From Aphanomyces cochlioides (taxonomy: Eukaryota > Oomycota > Saprolegniomycetes > Saprolegniales > Verrucalvaceae), in NCBI GenBank assembly GCA_019828595.1, contig JAHQRK010000021.1, forward strand, positions 868,001-932,000: 64,000 nt of DNA. Reading direction: 5' to 3'. Positions 33,870 through 44,157 of the stretch are shown piece after piece (within the stretch, counting starts at the first letter, position 1; every line of letters begins with the position of its first letter). Under the pieces are notes generated by a model. It was not told where the DNA came from and did not search any database. It worked only from the letters and a program-made list of their open reading frames with translations. A program made the translations under genes and the position numbers.

Positions 33870-34286
33870 GCTAGCTGTCGCGCGGAGAGCGTCGTCTTCA
33901 AGTCTTTAGTGTACAATCCTCTTGTTCGTATCCATGACGCTAGACTAGCGCAGTTCCTGGAGCTAGTGGTGGATGACTGTCGATTCGAACGCCGCCACAG
34001 CTCTCACGATGGTAGGATCGACGCTGTGGCGGCGGAGGCCGTCGGTTGCAGCCGCCTTGCGAGTCACACCGTCCGTCGATTCAAAGACTACCACGCTGTG
34101 GTCGATTGTCGGCGTACGCAGTTCGGTCGGCCACTCGAGCCGACGCCTCTTGCAATGCCAAACGCCCGACAACTATCTAGGTAGCAACCTAGCCAAAGCC
34201 ATGGCCGCCGCTTCGACCATGGGGACTCGTATGCGTACTTTATGGGAACTGCCGACAGTGCGTTCGATTGTTCCTTGAGCTTCGTC
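33870..34286. other. Spacer between tandem TMEM53-like genes
   Basis: About 417 bp that carries the promoter of copy 2. A 15-codon in-frame extension upstream of the copy-2 ATG is open (from ATG 34242). No other feature is seen. Confidence 0.4.
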
Positions 34287-35039
34287 ATGCCGACGGTCGT
34301 CCTTGTCTGCGGCTGGCTCGGTGGAGCGTCTCGAGTGGTCGACAAGTATGCTGCGATGTACCAGGAAACGCTCGGCCTTGACACCTTCACACTGCTCTCG
34401 GCACCGAGCGACTATCTCAAGCTGGGAAGACGACACCACGTGGCTTCCTTCAAGGCATTCCAAGCTTGGCTGGCGCACCACCACGACCAGAGCAGTCGTC
34501 TTGTGATCATCCCGCATGTCATGTCGAACGGCGGCTGCTACTCTTGGAACTGCTTCCAGGGCCATCTCGACCGAGCGGGCATGCCATACGACGTGCCATC
34601 TATGGTGTTCGACTCGTGCTTGAGTTTACCACGCGACGTCCGCAGCATCGCGGTCGCTTTTTCCATCCTTGCCACCAAGAACGAACTCCTCCGGCCAGTC
34701 TTTGCTGCATTTTTCCTCTTCGTCTTGTCGGTGGCTTCATTCGTCGTCACGGATATTTTCGGCATCGTCGGCCCCGTTCAATCCAATTACAACCGCTTCT
34801 TCCTCCGCGACGCAGCGATTCCCAAGCTATTCCTCTACTCCAAAGCCGACCCGATCGTCGAGTCGAACCACATTCAAGAGGCCATGGTCCACGCCAACGA
34901 GCTCAAGACTCCCGTTGTCGAAGGAGTCGACTTTGAAAAATCCGACCATGTCGCCCATTTCACATACGCCCCTCAACGCTACAAGCAATCTGTCCGTGCG
35001 TTTGTGAGCCAATTCGTCCAACTCCAGTCTGCGCAGTGA
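34287..35039 (+). CDS. TMEM53/DUF829 alpha-beta-hydrolase-like protein, copy 2 (250 aa)
   Basis: Tandem duplicate of the gene at 33120-33869 with the same layout: MPTVVLVCGWLGG at the start, IIPHVMSNGGCYSW with the candidate nucleophile Ser, one hydrophobic helix (FAAFFLFVLSVASFVVTDIF), LFLYSKADPIVESNH with the Asp, and SDHVAHF with the His. Differences are spread along the protein, so the duplication is not very recent. Both copies keep the catalytic residues, which suggests both are functional. No introns are seen. Confidence 0.8.
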   Translation: MPTVVLVCGWLGGASRVVDKYAAMYQETLGLDTFTLLSAPSDYLKLGRRHHVASFKAFQAWLAHHHDQSSRLVIIPHVMSNGGCYSWNCFQGHLDRAGMPYDVPSMVFDSCLSLPRDVRSIAVAFSILATKNELLRPVFAAFFLFVLSVASFVVTDIFGIVGPVQSNYNRFFLRDAAIPKLFLYSKADPIVESNHIQEAMVHANELKTPVVEGVDFEKSDHVAHFTYAPQRYKQSVRAFVSQFVQLQSAQ

Positions 35040-35312
35040 ATATCAAGTCCCCGCATCTATAAAGATTCAATTGACGAGTTTGCAATGTGCAGAGAACCAC
35101 TTGCATGCATGGATATGTCGTGCTTTCGATCAACTTTGTGGACTCTCTACTTGGGGGAAGTCAATTCAATGGACTGCCTTGGCAACACTCAAGTATTGAC
35201 CATCCGCGTTTGTTGTCCGAGTCACGCGACTTGCAATCCTCAGCCGCGACTAGCCTTTGAATCATGGTGACAATGGACTTCTTGTGATAGCGACACTGGT
35301 GAAGAGCTGCGT

Positions 35313-35411
35313 GAGCTATTATTGCGGCTTGGTCAAGGATCTCTGCAGCGACTTGCGCGAATTCGACCTCAAGATCCAAGTCGTGCACAACCAACTGAAG
35401 GACAGAGTTCC
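35313..35411 (+). repeat. Left arm of a ~98-bp near-identical inverted repeat (fragment of the small secreted protein gene)
   Basis: This plus-strand piece encodes the C-terminal part of the small secreted cysteine protein (YYCGLVKDLCSDLREFDLKI). It is the reverse complement of 35698-35797 with only a few differences. The two arms flank about 290 bp, so a transcript through both could fold into a long hairpin. It is a fragment with no start of its own. Confidence 0.8.
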
Positions 35412-35684
35412 GCTGTCGTCTACACTTGATACTTTGCAACAATATCGCTAGGGCTAAAGTTGCTGCAGCGTGGAAGAACATCCTGATGACATATTGTCAT
35501 GAGAGAGACTGGTGGCGCCACGGCAAAGTCGAGCAGTGTCTGGCCGAGTTGGTTTGATTCAAGATGCAAAACGTCCTCAAGTGCATTATCAAAGGTAAAA
35601 ACAGCTCTACAAGTCATGGCTGTATCGAAAAGCGATTGAGACTGACAGCTTAAACTATCTTGTACAGTGTAGTTCGCCTGGACG

Positions 35685-36154
35685 TTATCCTCGACGTGGA
35701 ACTCTGTCCTTCAGTTGGTTGTGCACGACTTGGATCTTGAGGTCGAATTCGCGCAAGTCGCTGCAGAGATCCTTGACCAGCCCGCAATAGTAGCTCAAAC
35801 CACCAGCGCCAGCGCCGACAGCACCCACGATGGCTGGACCAACTCCCACGGCGGCACCAGCTGCCTTGGCGATACCAAGACCGCCGACGTCGCCGTCGCA
35901 GCTTCGCCCACAAACAATTTGCCGATGACTCCCTTGCAATTGTCTTGCGTCTGTTTGGCATTACACGACGCGGTGTCTCGCACTTCAAATCTCTTGAGCC
36001 CATCGAGTGCTGTAGCGATTTCGACTTTGTTCTTCAAATGCTTGGCTTTCGTGCCTTGCTTGCCAACCCATCCCTTGAATCGCTCCCAGCGACTGCCCTC
36101 CACGACGACGCTCAATAGACACACCACGAGGACGAGCAAATGCACAAATTTCAT
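35685..36154 (-). pseudogene. Small secreted four-cysteine protein, copy 1, with a single-base frameshift
   Basis: The ATG at 36154 gives a signal peptide (MKFVHLLVLVVCLLSVVVEG), then RWERFKGWVGKQGTKAK, FEVRDTASCNAKQTQDNC and KGVIGKLFVGEAATATSA. The frame then slips by one base at about 35870. The protein continues in another frame as LGIAKAAGAAVGVGPAIVGA, YYCGLVKDLC and the C-terminal KDRVPRRG, with the stop at 35685. The intact copy at 37812-38279 has the same layout without the slip, so this copy is probably inactive, or the base is a sequencing error. Family features are described under that copy. The 3' part also forms the right arm of the inverted repeat with 35313-35411. Confidence 0.7.
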
Positions 36155-37811
36155 GTTGGACGGCGGTGGTGGATTGGAGAATGGGATGTCGCGTGCAAAA
36201 TGATTTCCCAAGATTGTCCATCTGGTGCCGATTAACGTGCACACGACCTCTTCGGCGGCAGAGTTGTCTCTGCATCAAGCAAATGGGTGGTTAGTTGTCA
36301 CGATTGACGCTTCAAACGACGACAGGGTCACAAACCATCGACAAGATGGATGGCCGACATGGGTGCGCTGTCGAGAGGAAATTCCATTTGGTCGGTTTAG
36401 TTGCTCTCTTGTCTCGCTCTCTATGCTGTCATGGCAAGACATATTCAACAACCGGTGGTAGAGAGCAACATCCGCACACTGAAACACGGGAAGAAGGAAT
36501 GGACGGTTGTTTGGGTGCGCCGCCTTGCAAAGAAAATTGCATTTGGTCGGTCTAGTTGCTCTCCTTGCTATATACAGTAAAACCTACCAAGTGAAACGCT
36601 TGTCCGTGGACGAGAATTTTGATAGATGTTTCATCACCCAGGAAATTTCAAGTAGAACACACAATAATGAGGTTGACATTTTTGCTGTTGTCCATGTGGT
36701 CGCGTTACTAATCGCATGAACCATTCAAATTCCACGTAAATTTCATGAGATGAACTCCAGTGGCTTCTGAGCTGAAGGATAAACCCCCACTGTGGTCTGC
36801 TGTAGGGCATTACATCGAGCATGATTTATACTGTGTAGTCACATCGGTAGAGAAAAATTGCTGATCGTGCAGTTTGACAACGTGTAATTTTCGCCTCGTG
36901 GAAATCTTCAAATGACGCTGGTCACGTCACTGAGACAGAAACGATTCAGGCGATGAAGACTCGGATTTAAGCCACGAAATTGCCGTGTTCAAGACTTCGC
37001 AATGCAAATCAATGTTTCCCTGCACCATGCTACACATTGACAGCTTCACGAAGGATTGAGAAAGATGACAACGAGCCAATCTTTGTAGTGAGTGACCAGC
37101 TCTGTGCAAACGAGCCTTCATGACGGAAAGAGGGCTTGAGTATGCTATTGACTTCGTATCCCTCGGAGTTCAGCCTTGAGGAAGTTGGTTTCGACTGGCT
37201 TGGCCACTGTTTAAAGAGTAGTCTTGACAGATTTAGTCACATCGTGTTGGTTTAGTCACATCGTGTTGGCCGTTGGCCACACACGCGAAGTCCAATGTTC
37301 ATTAAGCTTATCGGTAGCCGTGGAGGAGTAAGAAGACACTTCCACGAGCCGTCGGAAACAAAAATGACAACATGTTTGTAATTTCGTGGTGGTAGTCGAG
37401 TGGAACTCATCCTGGCAGCACAATCAGCTACGTGCCTGCACAATCAGCTACGTGCCTGCACAATCAGCTACACGCCAGACAACAACTTTGTGCACCGCAC
37501 TGGATCCCCCATTTCGCCCCATGCGACGATCCCAGCCGTCAGGGACCTCACTTGGTCTTTGTATTGAGTACCATAGCGTTACATCCACTCTACCACCCAT
37601 AAGGCACTACTTGAAGTGCCCGAAATGGGTGCGCCCAGTTCCCCTCATCAGTTGTCTTGAACTTTGACGCCTTTTGGCCCTCTACTGATCCCCCGTGGTT
37701 TTCATTGCGTAGCTCGTGACGGTAGAGATTTCGTCCAACCGTCCAGGTTGTCGTCTACATGTGGGTCAACTCGCCGAGTATGGCGATCATTCATTATTCA
37801 ATTTGCTCGAC
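36155..37811. repeat. Gene-poor region with short direct and tandem repeats
   Basis: Upstream sequence of the two secreted-protein copies, without a convincing gene. It holds a diverged direct repeat around CATTTGGTCGGTTTAGTTGC (about 36390 and 36540), an 18-bp tandem duplication (TTTAGTCACATCGTGTTGG, about 37231-37268) and three tandem copies of a 20-bp unit (CTGCACAATCAGCTACGTGC) at about 37420-37475. Confidence 0.6.
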
Positions 37812-38279
37812 ATGAAATTCTTCAATTTGCTTCTCCTGTTGGTGTGCTTGCTCCACGTTGCAGTGGAGGCTAAGAAGTCGGGGGTCGTCGACTGGGCGAA
37901 GAACAAGTATACAAGCGCCAAGCATACTGCAAACAGCAAGTCGACCAACATCGCGTTGATGGGTCTCAATAAATTTGAAGTGCGCGACAAGAGCGGCTGC
38001 AATCGCGAGAAAACGTTCGAGAACTGCATGGGCCTCATCGGCAAATTGTTTGTGGGTCAAGCTGCTCAAGCAACCAAGACGGGGCTTTCACTTGCTCAGG
38101 CTGCTGGATTGTCCGTTGGGATTGCCCCTGCCATTGTCGCAGCTGTTGGCGCTGGTGCCCAGCTAAGAAAGACGTATTGCTCTTCGGTCAAAGAGCTTTG
38201 TGTTGACAAGCGCGATGCCGATCTCAAGAGAGCTATGGTCAACAACCAGCTCTTGAGCCAAGTCAGACGCAGAGGATAG
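37812..38279 (+). CDS. Small secreted four-cysteine protein, intact copy (155 aa)
   Basis: The ATG at 37812 starts a strong signal peptide (MKFFNLLLLLVCLLHVAVEA, residues 1-20). The mature chain is basic at first (DWAKNKYTSAKHTANSKS). A conserved core follows: KFEVRDKSGC (Cys63), ENC (Cys72), GLIGKLFVGQAA, a Gly/Ala-rich hydrophobic segment (about residues 91-116, GLSVGIAPAIVAAVGAGA) and two more cysteines (YC123, LC130). It ends in the basic VRRRG. The four cysteines could form two disulfides, and the Gly/Ala-rich segment resembles a membrane-active glycine-zipper helix. I do not recognise a named family. Copies or relics at 35.3, 35.7-36.2, 41.9-42.4, 43.0, 55.1 and 57.1 kb show local expansion. 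It is a candidate secreted effector or defence peptide, by inference only. Confidence 0.7.
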   Translation: MKFFNLLLLLVCLLHVAVEAKKSGVVDWAKNKYTSAKHTANSKSTNIALMGLNKFEVRDKSGCNREKTFENCMGLIGKLFVGQAAQATKTGLSLAQAAGLSVGIAPAIVAAVGAGAQLRKTYCSSVKELCVDKRDADLKRAMVNNQLLSQVRRRG

Positions 38280-39387
38280 AGTCCAAACTACGAACTTGAT
38301 GTTAGAACGGGCTTCGAGTTAATGTTTGAATAAATATCAAGTTTTCATTCTCGATATGAAACTGCGGTGTGAATTTTCGTTGGCGTGTAATAATCTTGCA
38401 GCATCACATGTGCTATCGAGAATGAGGTTGCTATGCGTCCAAACTCTATTCACCGCTCAATTCAACTTCACCTTATAGTTCACAAAAGATAGCTTTCCTA
38501 TGCAGTATAGGCTGACGTAAGGCTGCTTTCATGTATTTCCGAGACCGAGAGTTTAAATCAAAGACTTCAAAATATAACGGGAACTTGCTCTGTGTAGTCT
38601 TCTGCATGTTTGATGAACTGTGACTCATCTTTCGTTTGGCATTCGCCTGGTAGACTTGGTTAGCTTGAGTCACTAGATGGCTCCACTGCTTTGGTCAAAT
38701 GTAAATCTAGAGCAAGTTGTTATGCTCGATGGATGAGATTCCGAAAGCATGGCTTGCTCTTGACGGTGGTCTTCATAATTTATCGGGTAAGAGATGCAAC
38801 AAGTACTCGTGCATGTTAGAGTCGCTCCCAAAACTAACCTGTCTATTAGAAGGTAAAATACGTTGAGCGGGAAAATTTGGCGCTTTGGCCAACAAATTCT
38901 AGCCACACATTCACATTTCAAGCGTTGCTCGCTATGTCACTCCATTCATCTTTAACTTGGATCATTTGTGTAGCAGACTCCAAGCAGTCTCGAGGAACCG
39001 GTACAACCATGTTGTCGTCCGTTGAGCTTTAAACTGTCCATTGTTCCACTGACTGAAGCTGTCGTTGGTGACGAGCAGAGAGAATAAAGTGAGAGGGTCC
39101 TAGCACTGAAAGTTCACTCTCGGTAGTCTGATTACCATGCTGAGTTACTTAGCAATCGAGAGTTTACACTGTCTCTGCTGCTTTGTACACTTGACATGTT
39201 GGAAGTTGACTTATCCATCGCCGGGTCATGGATAATTTACATTCTGTCCTTGTTGAGAGCTCCTCAATTGAAAAAACACGATTTTATGAAATTAGTGTTT
39301 TTCTGTTGTGTTCGGATGTCATTTTATTTTTACAATATCAGATAGAAATATGTGAAAATTTGGTTGTTATTTCATGAAAATGAAATA
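38280..39387. repeat. Region with a relic of a dispersed duplicated segment
   Basis: The stretch 38705-38870 is a diverged copy of sequence at 57960-58100 and about 49490-49590 (shared text around ATGGCTT..CTT and GTACTTGTGCAAGT-like strings). At 38968-38995 there is a copy of the sequence that also precedes the palindromes at 42.8 kb (GCAGACTCCAAGCA). No intact gene is present. The end, 39230-39387, is AT-rich and borders the DNA transposon. Confidence 0.5.
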
Positions 39388-41454
39388 TATACTCATACGA
39401 CAGGTTCCGTGACATGTTTTAACAGCACACATTGAGCGACTTACTATTTGCTGCACACAGTAATATATAGTGGGTTCGATAGAGGAAGAAAAACGCAGTT
39501 TGTTGTGCAAAAAAAACATGGTGTTCCAAGATAAAAACGTGATGAATTTTTGACTTATGATGGGAACAAATAATCCTGATGGCATATTCCGTGACATCAC
39601 TATCCGTATCCGGAAAACCTCACAATACGCCAGCAACTACCATGTGCTCAGTTTCGTCGTGGACCGCGCCTTTGCGCTTGCGTCGCGTGGGCTTTTGCTT
39701 GTCCTCCATCGCCATAGTTCTTCTTTCCATCTTTTCTTTGTTCTTGATTGCAACTTGCAGTTTCTTCAAGACAGCAGCAGAGCGTCGTATGTCGCGTGCT
39801 TTCTTGTTTTCGGCCATAACGCGTTGCTTTTCAAGGTTCGCGTCTTCTCTCTCCTTCACAGCCTTTATAATTGCTTCTGTAGTCATCAAGCAGCCCCCGT
39901 GAACCCATGTGTCTTGTGCCTTTGGGGCTTTCAAGCGTTGCTTCATCTCAATCAAATGAGATGTGTTCAGATGGACGACTCGAGCAGCATCGGGATCAAA
40001 GTTGAGCTCTCGAAGCAAGACATCAGCCGCGGGTGAAATGGAGATTGCTGGCTGGATAAGCACTGTTCGTTGCATTGAGTGTGGCTGATCACCAACTATC
40101 TTTGATAACATCACATCCAAGCACAAAGCCACAGTCCGGTCTTCTCAAAACCACTTACAATGTTTGCCCTTGAGACGCTTTTGGCCAAAGCCCGAGATCC
40201 AACGGCAACCATGTCACCCAGCTCTGGCGTTGTTTTGTTTAACGATATTAAATTGACAATTTCTTTGTCTAGATTGCGTTTGAAGTGGAAAAAACTGTTG
40301 CGTCAAGTGGCTGCAAAAAGTGTGATGTGTGTGATGGAAGCGCATACAGCAGTAGACCATTCTCCTTTGCATAAGCAAGTGTTCGAGCCGACCAATGGGC
40401 TTTGTATCCATCTATGCACAACAAAACAGGTCGCTGGGGGGCAATTTGGTCCACAAACCAAGTAAAGTATTGAACAAAAAGCTTCGTTGTCAAGAATGAC
40501 GATTCGGAAGCAGCAAAGTTTGAGCCTTCCATGGCACCGTGAGTCCACCGTTGTGCAATATTTTTTCCAGGGAATATAAAGAAATGTGGCAAGTAGTCCC
40601 CTGTAGCATTCATACAGACCAATGCAGATACGTTTCGACGGCATTGTGAGGTCTGAACGTTAGCCGCTTGTCCCTTTGGAGCAATGACTCGTCGTTTGTT
40701 TCTTGAACCTTGGGCACACATGCCAGTTTCGTCCAAATTCCATAGCCGTTCGGGTGTAATGCCATTGTCGCGAATAACTTTCTCAATTGCAGAATAGTGA
40801 TCAGTGACGACTTCCTCCGTGCTCCGCATTGCGCGATTGGTCTCTAAAAACTGCGCTTGTCGGTGTGATATCTTGTCTTTGTGGCGCTTGACGAATCGTT
40901 GTACGAATCGTTTGGATGGAAAACCACTTGGAATCATGCGTGCGTGGGGGCTTTCGTCAATACAGCGACGGACGAACCCAGCCAACTCGTTGTTTGTAAA
41001 GCATTGGCCGTGTTGGGCGCGCTGATTGATGGCGTCTATCAAGCCCATCTCCTCGCCCTGGGTAAGAACTGAAACTGGTCCGTTGGTTGCATTCACTTCG
41101 ACAGTCCCTTTAAGACGCCGATCGAGGAGCATGCGACCAATGCCATGTTTGGCAGCAGCGCCTCTGCAAGACATGTTGTTATCTCGGACATCAATAAGGG
41201 CCATTTCAACCCTCTGGAGAAGATCTTCATCCATAGCGGAACCCTGAAGGTCTTGTTGGAAGGGGGAGAAATGACGTATCACCCACAAAACTTCGTCGAT
41301 TTCTCTGTTTCGAACGGCAATACGTCGTGTCTGTGATTGGTCAGAATCGCGTCTTTTTATTATCATTAAATGAGCCAATCCTTGCGAGGCAAAAGCGCGA
41401 GATGACAAATGTCACGGAATGTGTCGTGTCACGGAATTTGTCGTGCAAGTATAG
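39388..41454 (-). mobile_element. Pogo/Tigger-like (Tc1/mariner superfamily) DNA transposon with terminal inverted repeats
   Basis: The element is bounded by ~28-bp imperfect inverted repeats: left 39388-39415 (TACTCATACGACAGG, then TTCCGTGACATG) and right 41425-41454 (reverse complement TACTTGCACGACAAATTCCG). A second inverted pair of the 10-mer TTCCGTGACA lies inside (39587-39596 and 41410-41419), giving two copies of the motif at each end, as expected for transposase-binding sites. The boundary sequence fits a TA target site. The minus strand encodes a DDE transposase that is now frameshifted. The element is about 2.07 kb. Confidence 0.8.
39620..41366 (-). pseudogene. Pogo-type DDE transposase, frameshifted
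   Basis: An N-terminal psq-type helix-turn-helix (CRGAAAKHGIGRMLLDRRL) is followed by a CENP-B-like second DNA-binding region (FTNNELAGFVRRCIDESP) and a DDE1 catalytic domain: LWNLDETGMCAQG (first Asp), VLLCIDGYKAHWS (second Asp) and SHTSHFLQPLDATVF (third Asp). The frame breaks after LDATVF at about 40275, continues as HFKRNLDKEIVNLISLN to GFEKTGLW, and breaks again near 40145 before ALCLDVMLSKIVGD and a Lys-rich C terminus ending at 39620. At least two frameshifts mean this copy cannot make full-length transposase. It would cut and paste DNA at TA sites if repaired; here it is a fossil. Confidence 0.75.
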
Positions 41455-41500
41455 GTCATGACCTATGTAACATTTTCATGAAATCACACAAGATCGAATT

Positions 41501-41653
41501 TCATGAAATGAAGTTTTCACAAAAACCGCTGGCGCTCAAGTAATCGAAAATTAGCTGGACGATAACACCAACGGCTAAAGCAAAGATCAAGACTCCGATG
41601 AAGAAGAGGTGGGTTGGCGTCAGTTTGGCCTTCAAACGGTTAACAATGTCCAT
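41501..41653 (-). CDS. Small single-pass membrane protein or last exon (50 codons)
   Basis: A minus-strand frame from ATG 41653 reads MDIVNRLKAKLTPTHL, then one hydrophobic helix (FFIGVLIFALAVGVIVQLIF), then DYLSASGFCENFIS and a stop. The same frame is open upstream to about 41735 (SVAPYSATAVENISFPA), so this may be the last exon of a tail-anchored protein. It sits just outside the transposon end, and its last codons adjoin the repeated flank. Family unknown. Confidence 0.35.
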   Translation of the reverse strand: MDIVNRLKAKLTPTHLFFIGVLIFALAVGVIVQLIFDYLSASGFCENFIS

Positions 41654-41873
41654 CGCTGGGAACGAAATGTTCTCCACTGCGGTTGCGGAGTATGGAGCGA
41701 CAGACGACTTGTTGGGGAATGTGATTAAAGGAAATTGATAGGATAAGTAACACGGACGTACCAGGAGTATACTGACCTTAACCCAAGAAATTCAATTCTG
41801 CTGTGTGACTCACACACCAGAGCGACTGACAAGAAGGGCAATCGAGAAGGAAGACTTTGAGTTTATTAAAAAC

Positions 41874-42352
41874 TTAGACTACCAATTTCGGTTTGTCCGT
41901 TCTCATCCGCTCGAGTTTATTGTGGAGGTCGGGGAGCATTTTGTCAAACTTCGAGTCGAACTCGCGCAGATCGTAGCATAGATCTTTGACCACATTGCAA
42001 TAGTAATTCAAGCCACTGGCACTTGCACCAACAAGACCAACGATAACAGGACCAACCCCAACAGCAGCACCTGCAGCCTTTGCAATGGTCAGTGTTGCTG
42101 TTGTGCCTGTAGCAGCTCCGCCCACAAACAACTTGCCAATGATCCCCTTGCAGTTGTCGTACGTCTTTTTCGCATTGCACGACGTCGTGTCTCGCACTTC
42201 AAATCTCTTGAGACCATCGAGAGCCGCGGTGACATCGACTTTGTTCTTGAAATTTCTGGCTTTCGTGCCCATCCTTTGAATTTCTCTCAGCGACTGGCCT
42301 CCACGACGCTCAATAGGCACACCAAGAGGACGAGCAAATTCACAAACTTCAT
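41874..42352 (-). pseudogene. Small secreted four-cysteine protein, copy 3, with nonsense and frameshift
   Basis: The ATG at 42352 gives MKFVNLLVLLVCLLSVVEAS, then Arg and an in-frame TGA where copy 1 has Trp (RWERFKGW). A second lesion shortly after, where WVGKQGTKA is shortened, shifts the frame. The rest is well preserved: FEVRDTTSCNAKKTYDNC, KGIIGKLFVGGAATGTTATL, TIAKAAGAAVGVGPVIVGLV and YYCNVVKDLCYDLREFDSKF, ending at 41874. All four family cysteines remain. Two lesions near the N terminus make it a pseudogene, although a downstream ATG could give a leaderless protein. Confidence 0.75.
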
Positions 42353-42822
42353 GTCGGACGGTGCTGGCGAATTGGAGAATGGAACGCCTCGAGCAAAAGG
42401 ACTTTCCCCACTTTCAAAGCTGTCAATGCACATGCAATCGACGTCCATGCAGCACGGCCTCTTTCAAAAGGGTTGATGGTTGTAAAGAGTGACGCAGCGA
42501 ACGACGACATGATGCGTGTATGCAAGGCGACATCCATGCAACATGATATTTGAACAATTGGACGACGACAGTCTTGGGTGCTTTAAAGTCACAAAGTGGC
42601 TGCGATGGCATGGCTGGCTCCAAGGGACACTCGATGAAGCTTGCAGCGTCAGACATTCTTTCTAGCTGCATATGTCCTCTCTGCTGTATTCCATAGTGAA
42701 GCTTTCGACTCCACGTTCCCGCTTGCCGCGCGACAAGCCCCCAACCTGAGCGCACACAAAACAAAGTTGTAACAATCCTTAGTAAACTTGCACAGCAGAC
42801 TCCAAGCAATCTCGAGAAATAC
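42353..42822. other. Gene-free flank of pseudogene copy 3
   Basis: Upstream region of the broken secreted-protein copy; no convincing coding sequence. The last part (42785-42822) repeats text found at 38968 (GCAGACTCCAAGCAAT). Confidence 0.4.
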
Positions 42823-42861
42823 AAGTTGCGCCGGCATATCAATGATATGCCGGCGCAACTT
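42823..42861. repeat. Perfect 39-bp palindrome (19-bp arms, 1-nt centre)
   Basis: Left arm AAGTTGCGCCGGCATATCA (42823-42841), one centre base, right arm the exact reverse complement (42843-42861). It is GC-rich and would form a very stable hairpin. It directly abuts a second perfect palindrome. Confidence 0.95.
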
Positions 42862-42888
42862 AGACAATGTAGAACTTCTACATTGTCT
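42862..42888. repeat. Perfect hairpin (12-bp arms, 3-nt loop) abutting the first palindrome
   Basis: AGACAATGTAGA (42862-42873), loop ACT, and the exact reverse complement TCTACATTGTCT (42877-42888). No base separates it from the preceding palindrome. Confidence 0.95.
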
Positions 42889-42944
42889 GAAATATTTTAA
42901 CTCGAATGTGTTCATCTCGCAAAGGTTGCAGCAGCTTGCATGCA

Positions 42945-44152
42945 ATATCCACAGACGTTTGACGAATTCATGGGTTTGTTCGGCAAATTGATTGTGGAAG
43001 AAGCTGCTACCATCAAATTGCCGAGCAAACCTATGAATTTATCTTCTGTGTGAGATTCTCGAACTTCTGGAGGCCGAGCATAACGACCTTGGTTTCCACT
43101 TCGTCTTTGTTATGCTTGGCGCTCTCGACTTTGTTGAAGTCCCAGTCGGTGACTTCCCTGACTTCTTGCCCTTTTCCATCACATGGAGGGCAATGGGCAA
43201 AACTGTGGGGGCGTGTGCATTCACATACAGACGACAGCTCAACGAAGGAAGCTCAGTGCCACAGAGCCGTGCACCAGTCGTTGATGGATGCCTCAAGGAA
43301 TACCTTATGCGTGAATTGAATGTCACGCCGTTGTGCTCGACGAAACATGAAGGGCTTGAGGGAGTATTGCTCCATGGCTAAAGGTCCACGACGTGATGAA
43401 CATGCAAATTCCACCTCAAGCGAGAAATTGTGCAAGACTAGCTCAAGATGGAGATTTTGAGCCAAAAAATGGCCAAGGCGACCTCGTCGTCATTTTTCTG
43501 TGACGCACGAAGTCCTACTTCCAACAAATAAGTCAGATCTGACTGTTTCTCACTTTGGTGAAAGATTTTGCTCTGCGGGGTGCATTTATGACGATCCATG
43601 ATATGTTCGCCGATACAACTTGGGACTTGGTCAGCCTCAGACACTGGGTAGTTCCACTGCGTCGTTCTACAGAAACATCAGAAGGTTTCACATCTGGTGT
43701 CAAACCGAGTGATGAGGTTACGAAAGTATGGCTTTCCCTTATACGGATCTCTGGAACGTCCAATTGGAAAGCATATGAAAACGACGCTTTGGCGTCGGCT
43801 TACGTTGCTGTATCCACTGATCCAGCAGTGGCGACAGATCATCATCCAACAGCCTGGCATACATAACGCGCCTATGTTCAATGTTTGGCTTCTTGCCTGT
43901 TCGCGAACCTCCTTTCTTTGACACCGAAGCGACATGTGCTTTGTTTACGCTGAATTTCGAGCCACAAAGCAACCACTGCATCAGTATCGTCGCTGTCGTA
44001 CGCAAAGTCCATGTCGTTCTGTCTGGAACTGCAGAATGCTAAATGGATGTCTAATATTAGCATGTCGTTTAGGTTTCTGGCTATTTTCTAGCCATGGCTA
44101 GAATCCAGCATCGAACCGGTGGCAAAACCGGAAGGCAAATTTTTGTCACGAT
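42945..44152. pseudogene. Relics of the small secreted protein family and of a dispersed duplicated segment
   Basis: At 42960-43010 (plus) the text FDEFMGLFGKLIVEEAAT matches the conserved NCMGLIGKLFVGQAA block. From 43010 a minus-strand relic shares TTGCCGAGCAAACCTATG with the relic at 55060. The stretch 43540-43760 contains pieces also seen at 55590-55640 and 57720-57990 (for example GATGAGGTTACGAAAGTATGG). No complete gene can be read. The right end is the insertion site of the LTR retrotransposon. Confidence 0.5.
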
Positions 44153-44157
44153 ACATG

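Noticed and set aside
37420..37475. CRISPR array
   Set aside because: The 20-bp units are directly adjacent without spacers, and the organism is a eukaryote.
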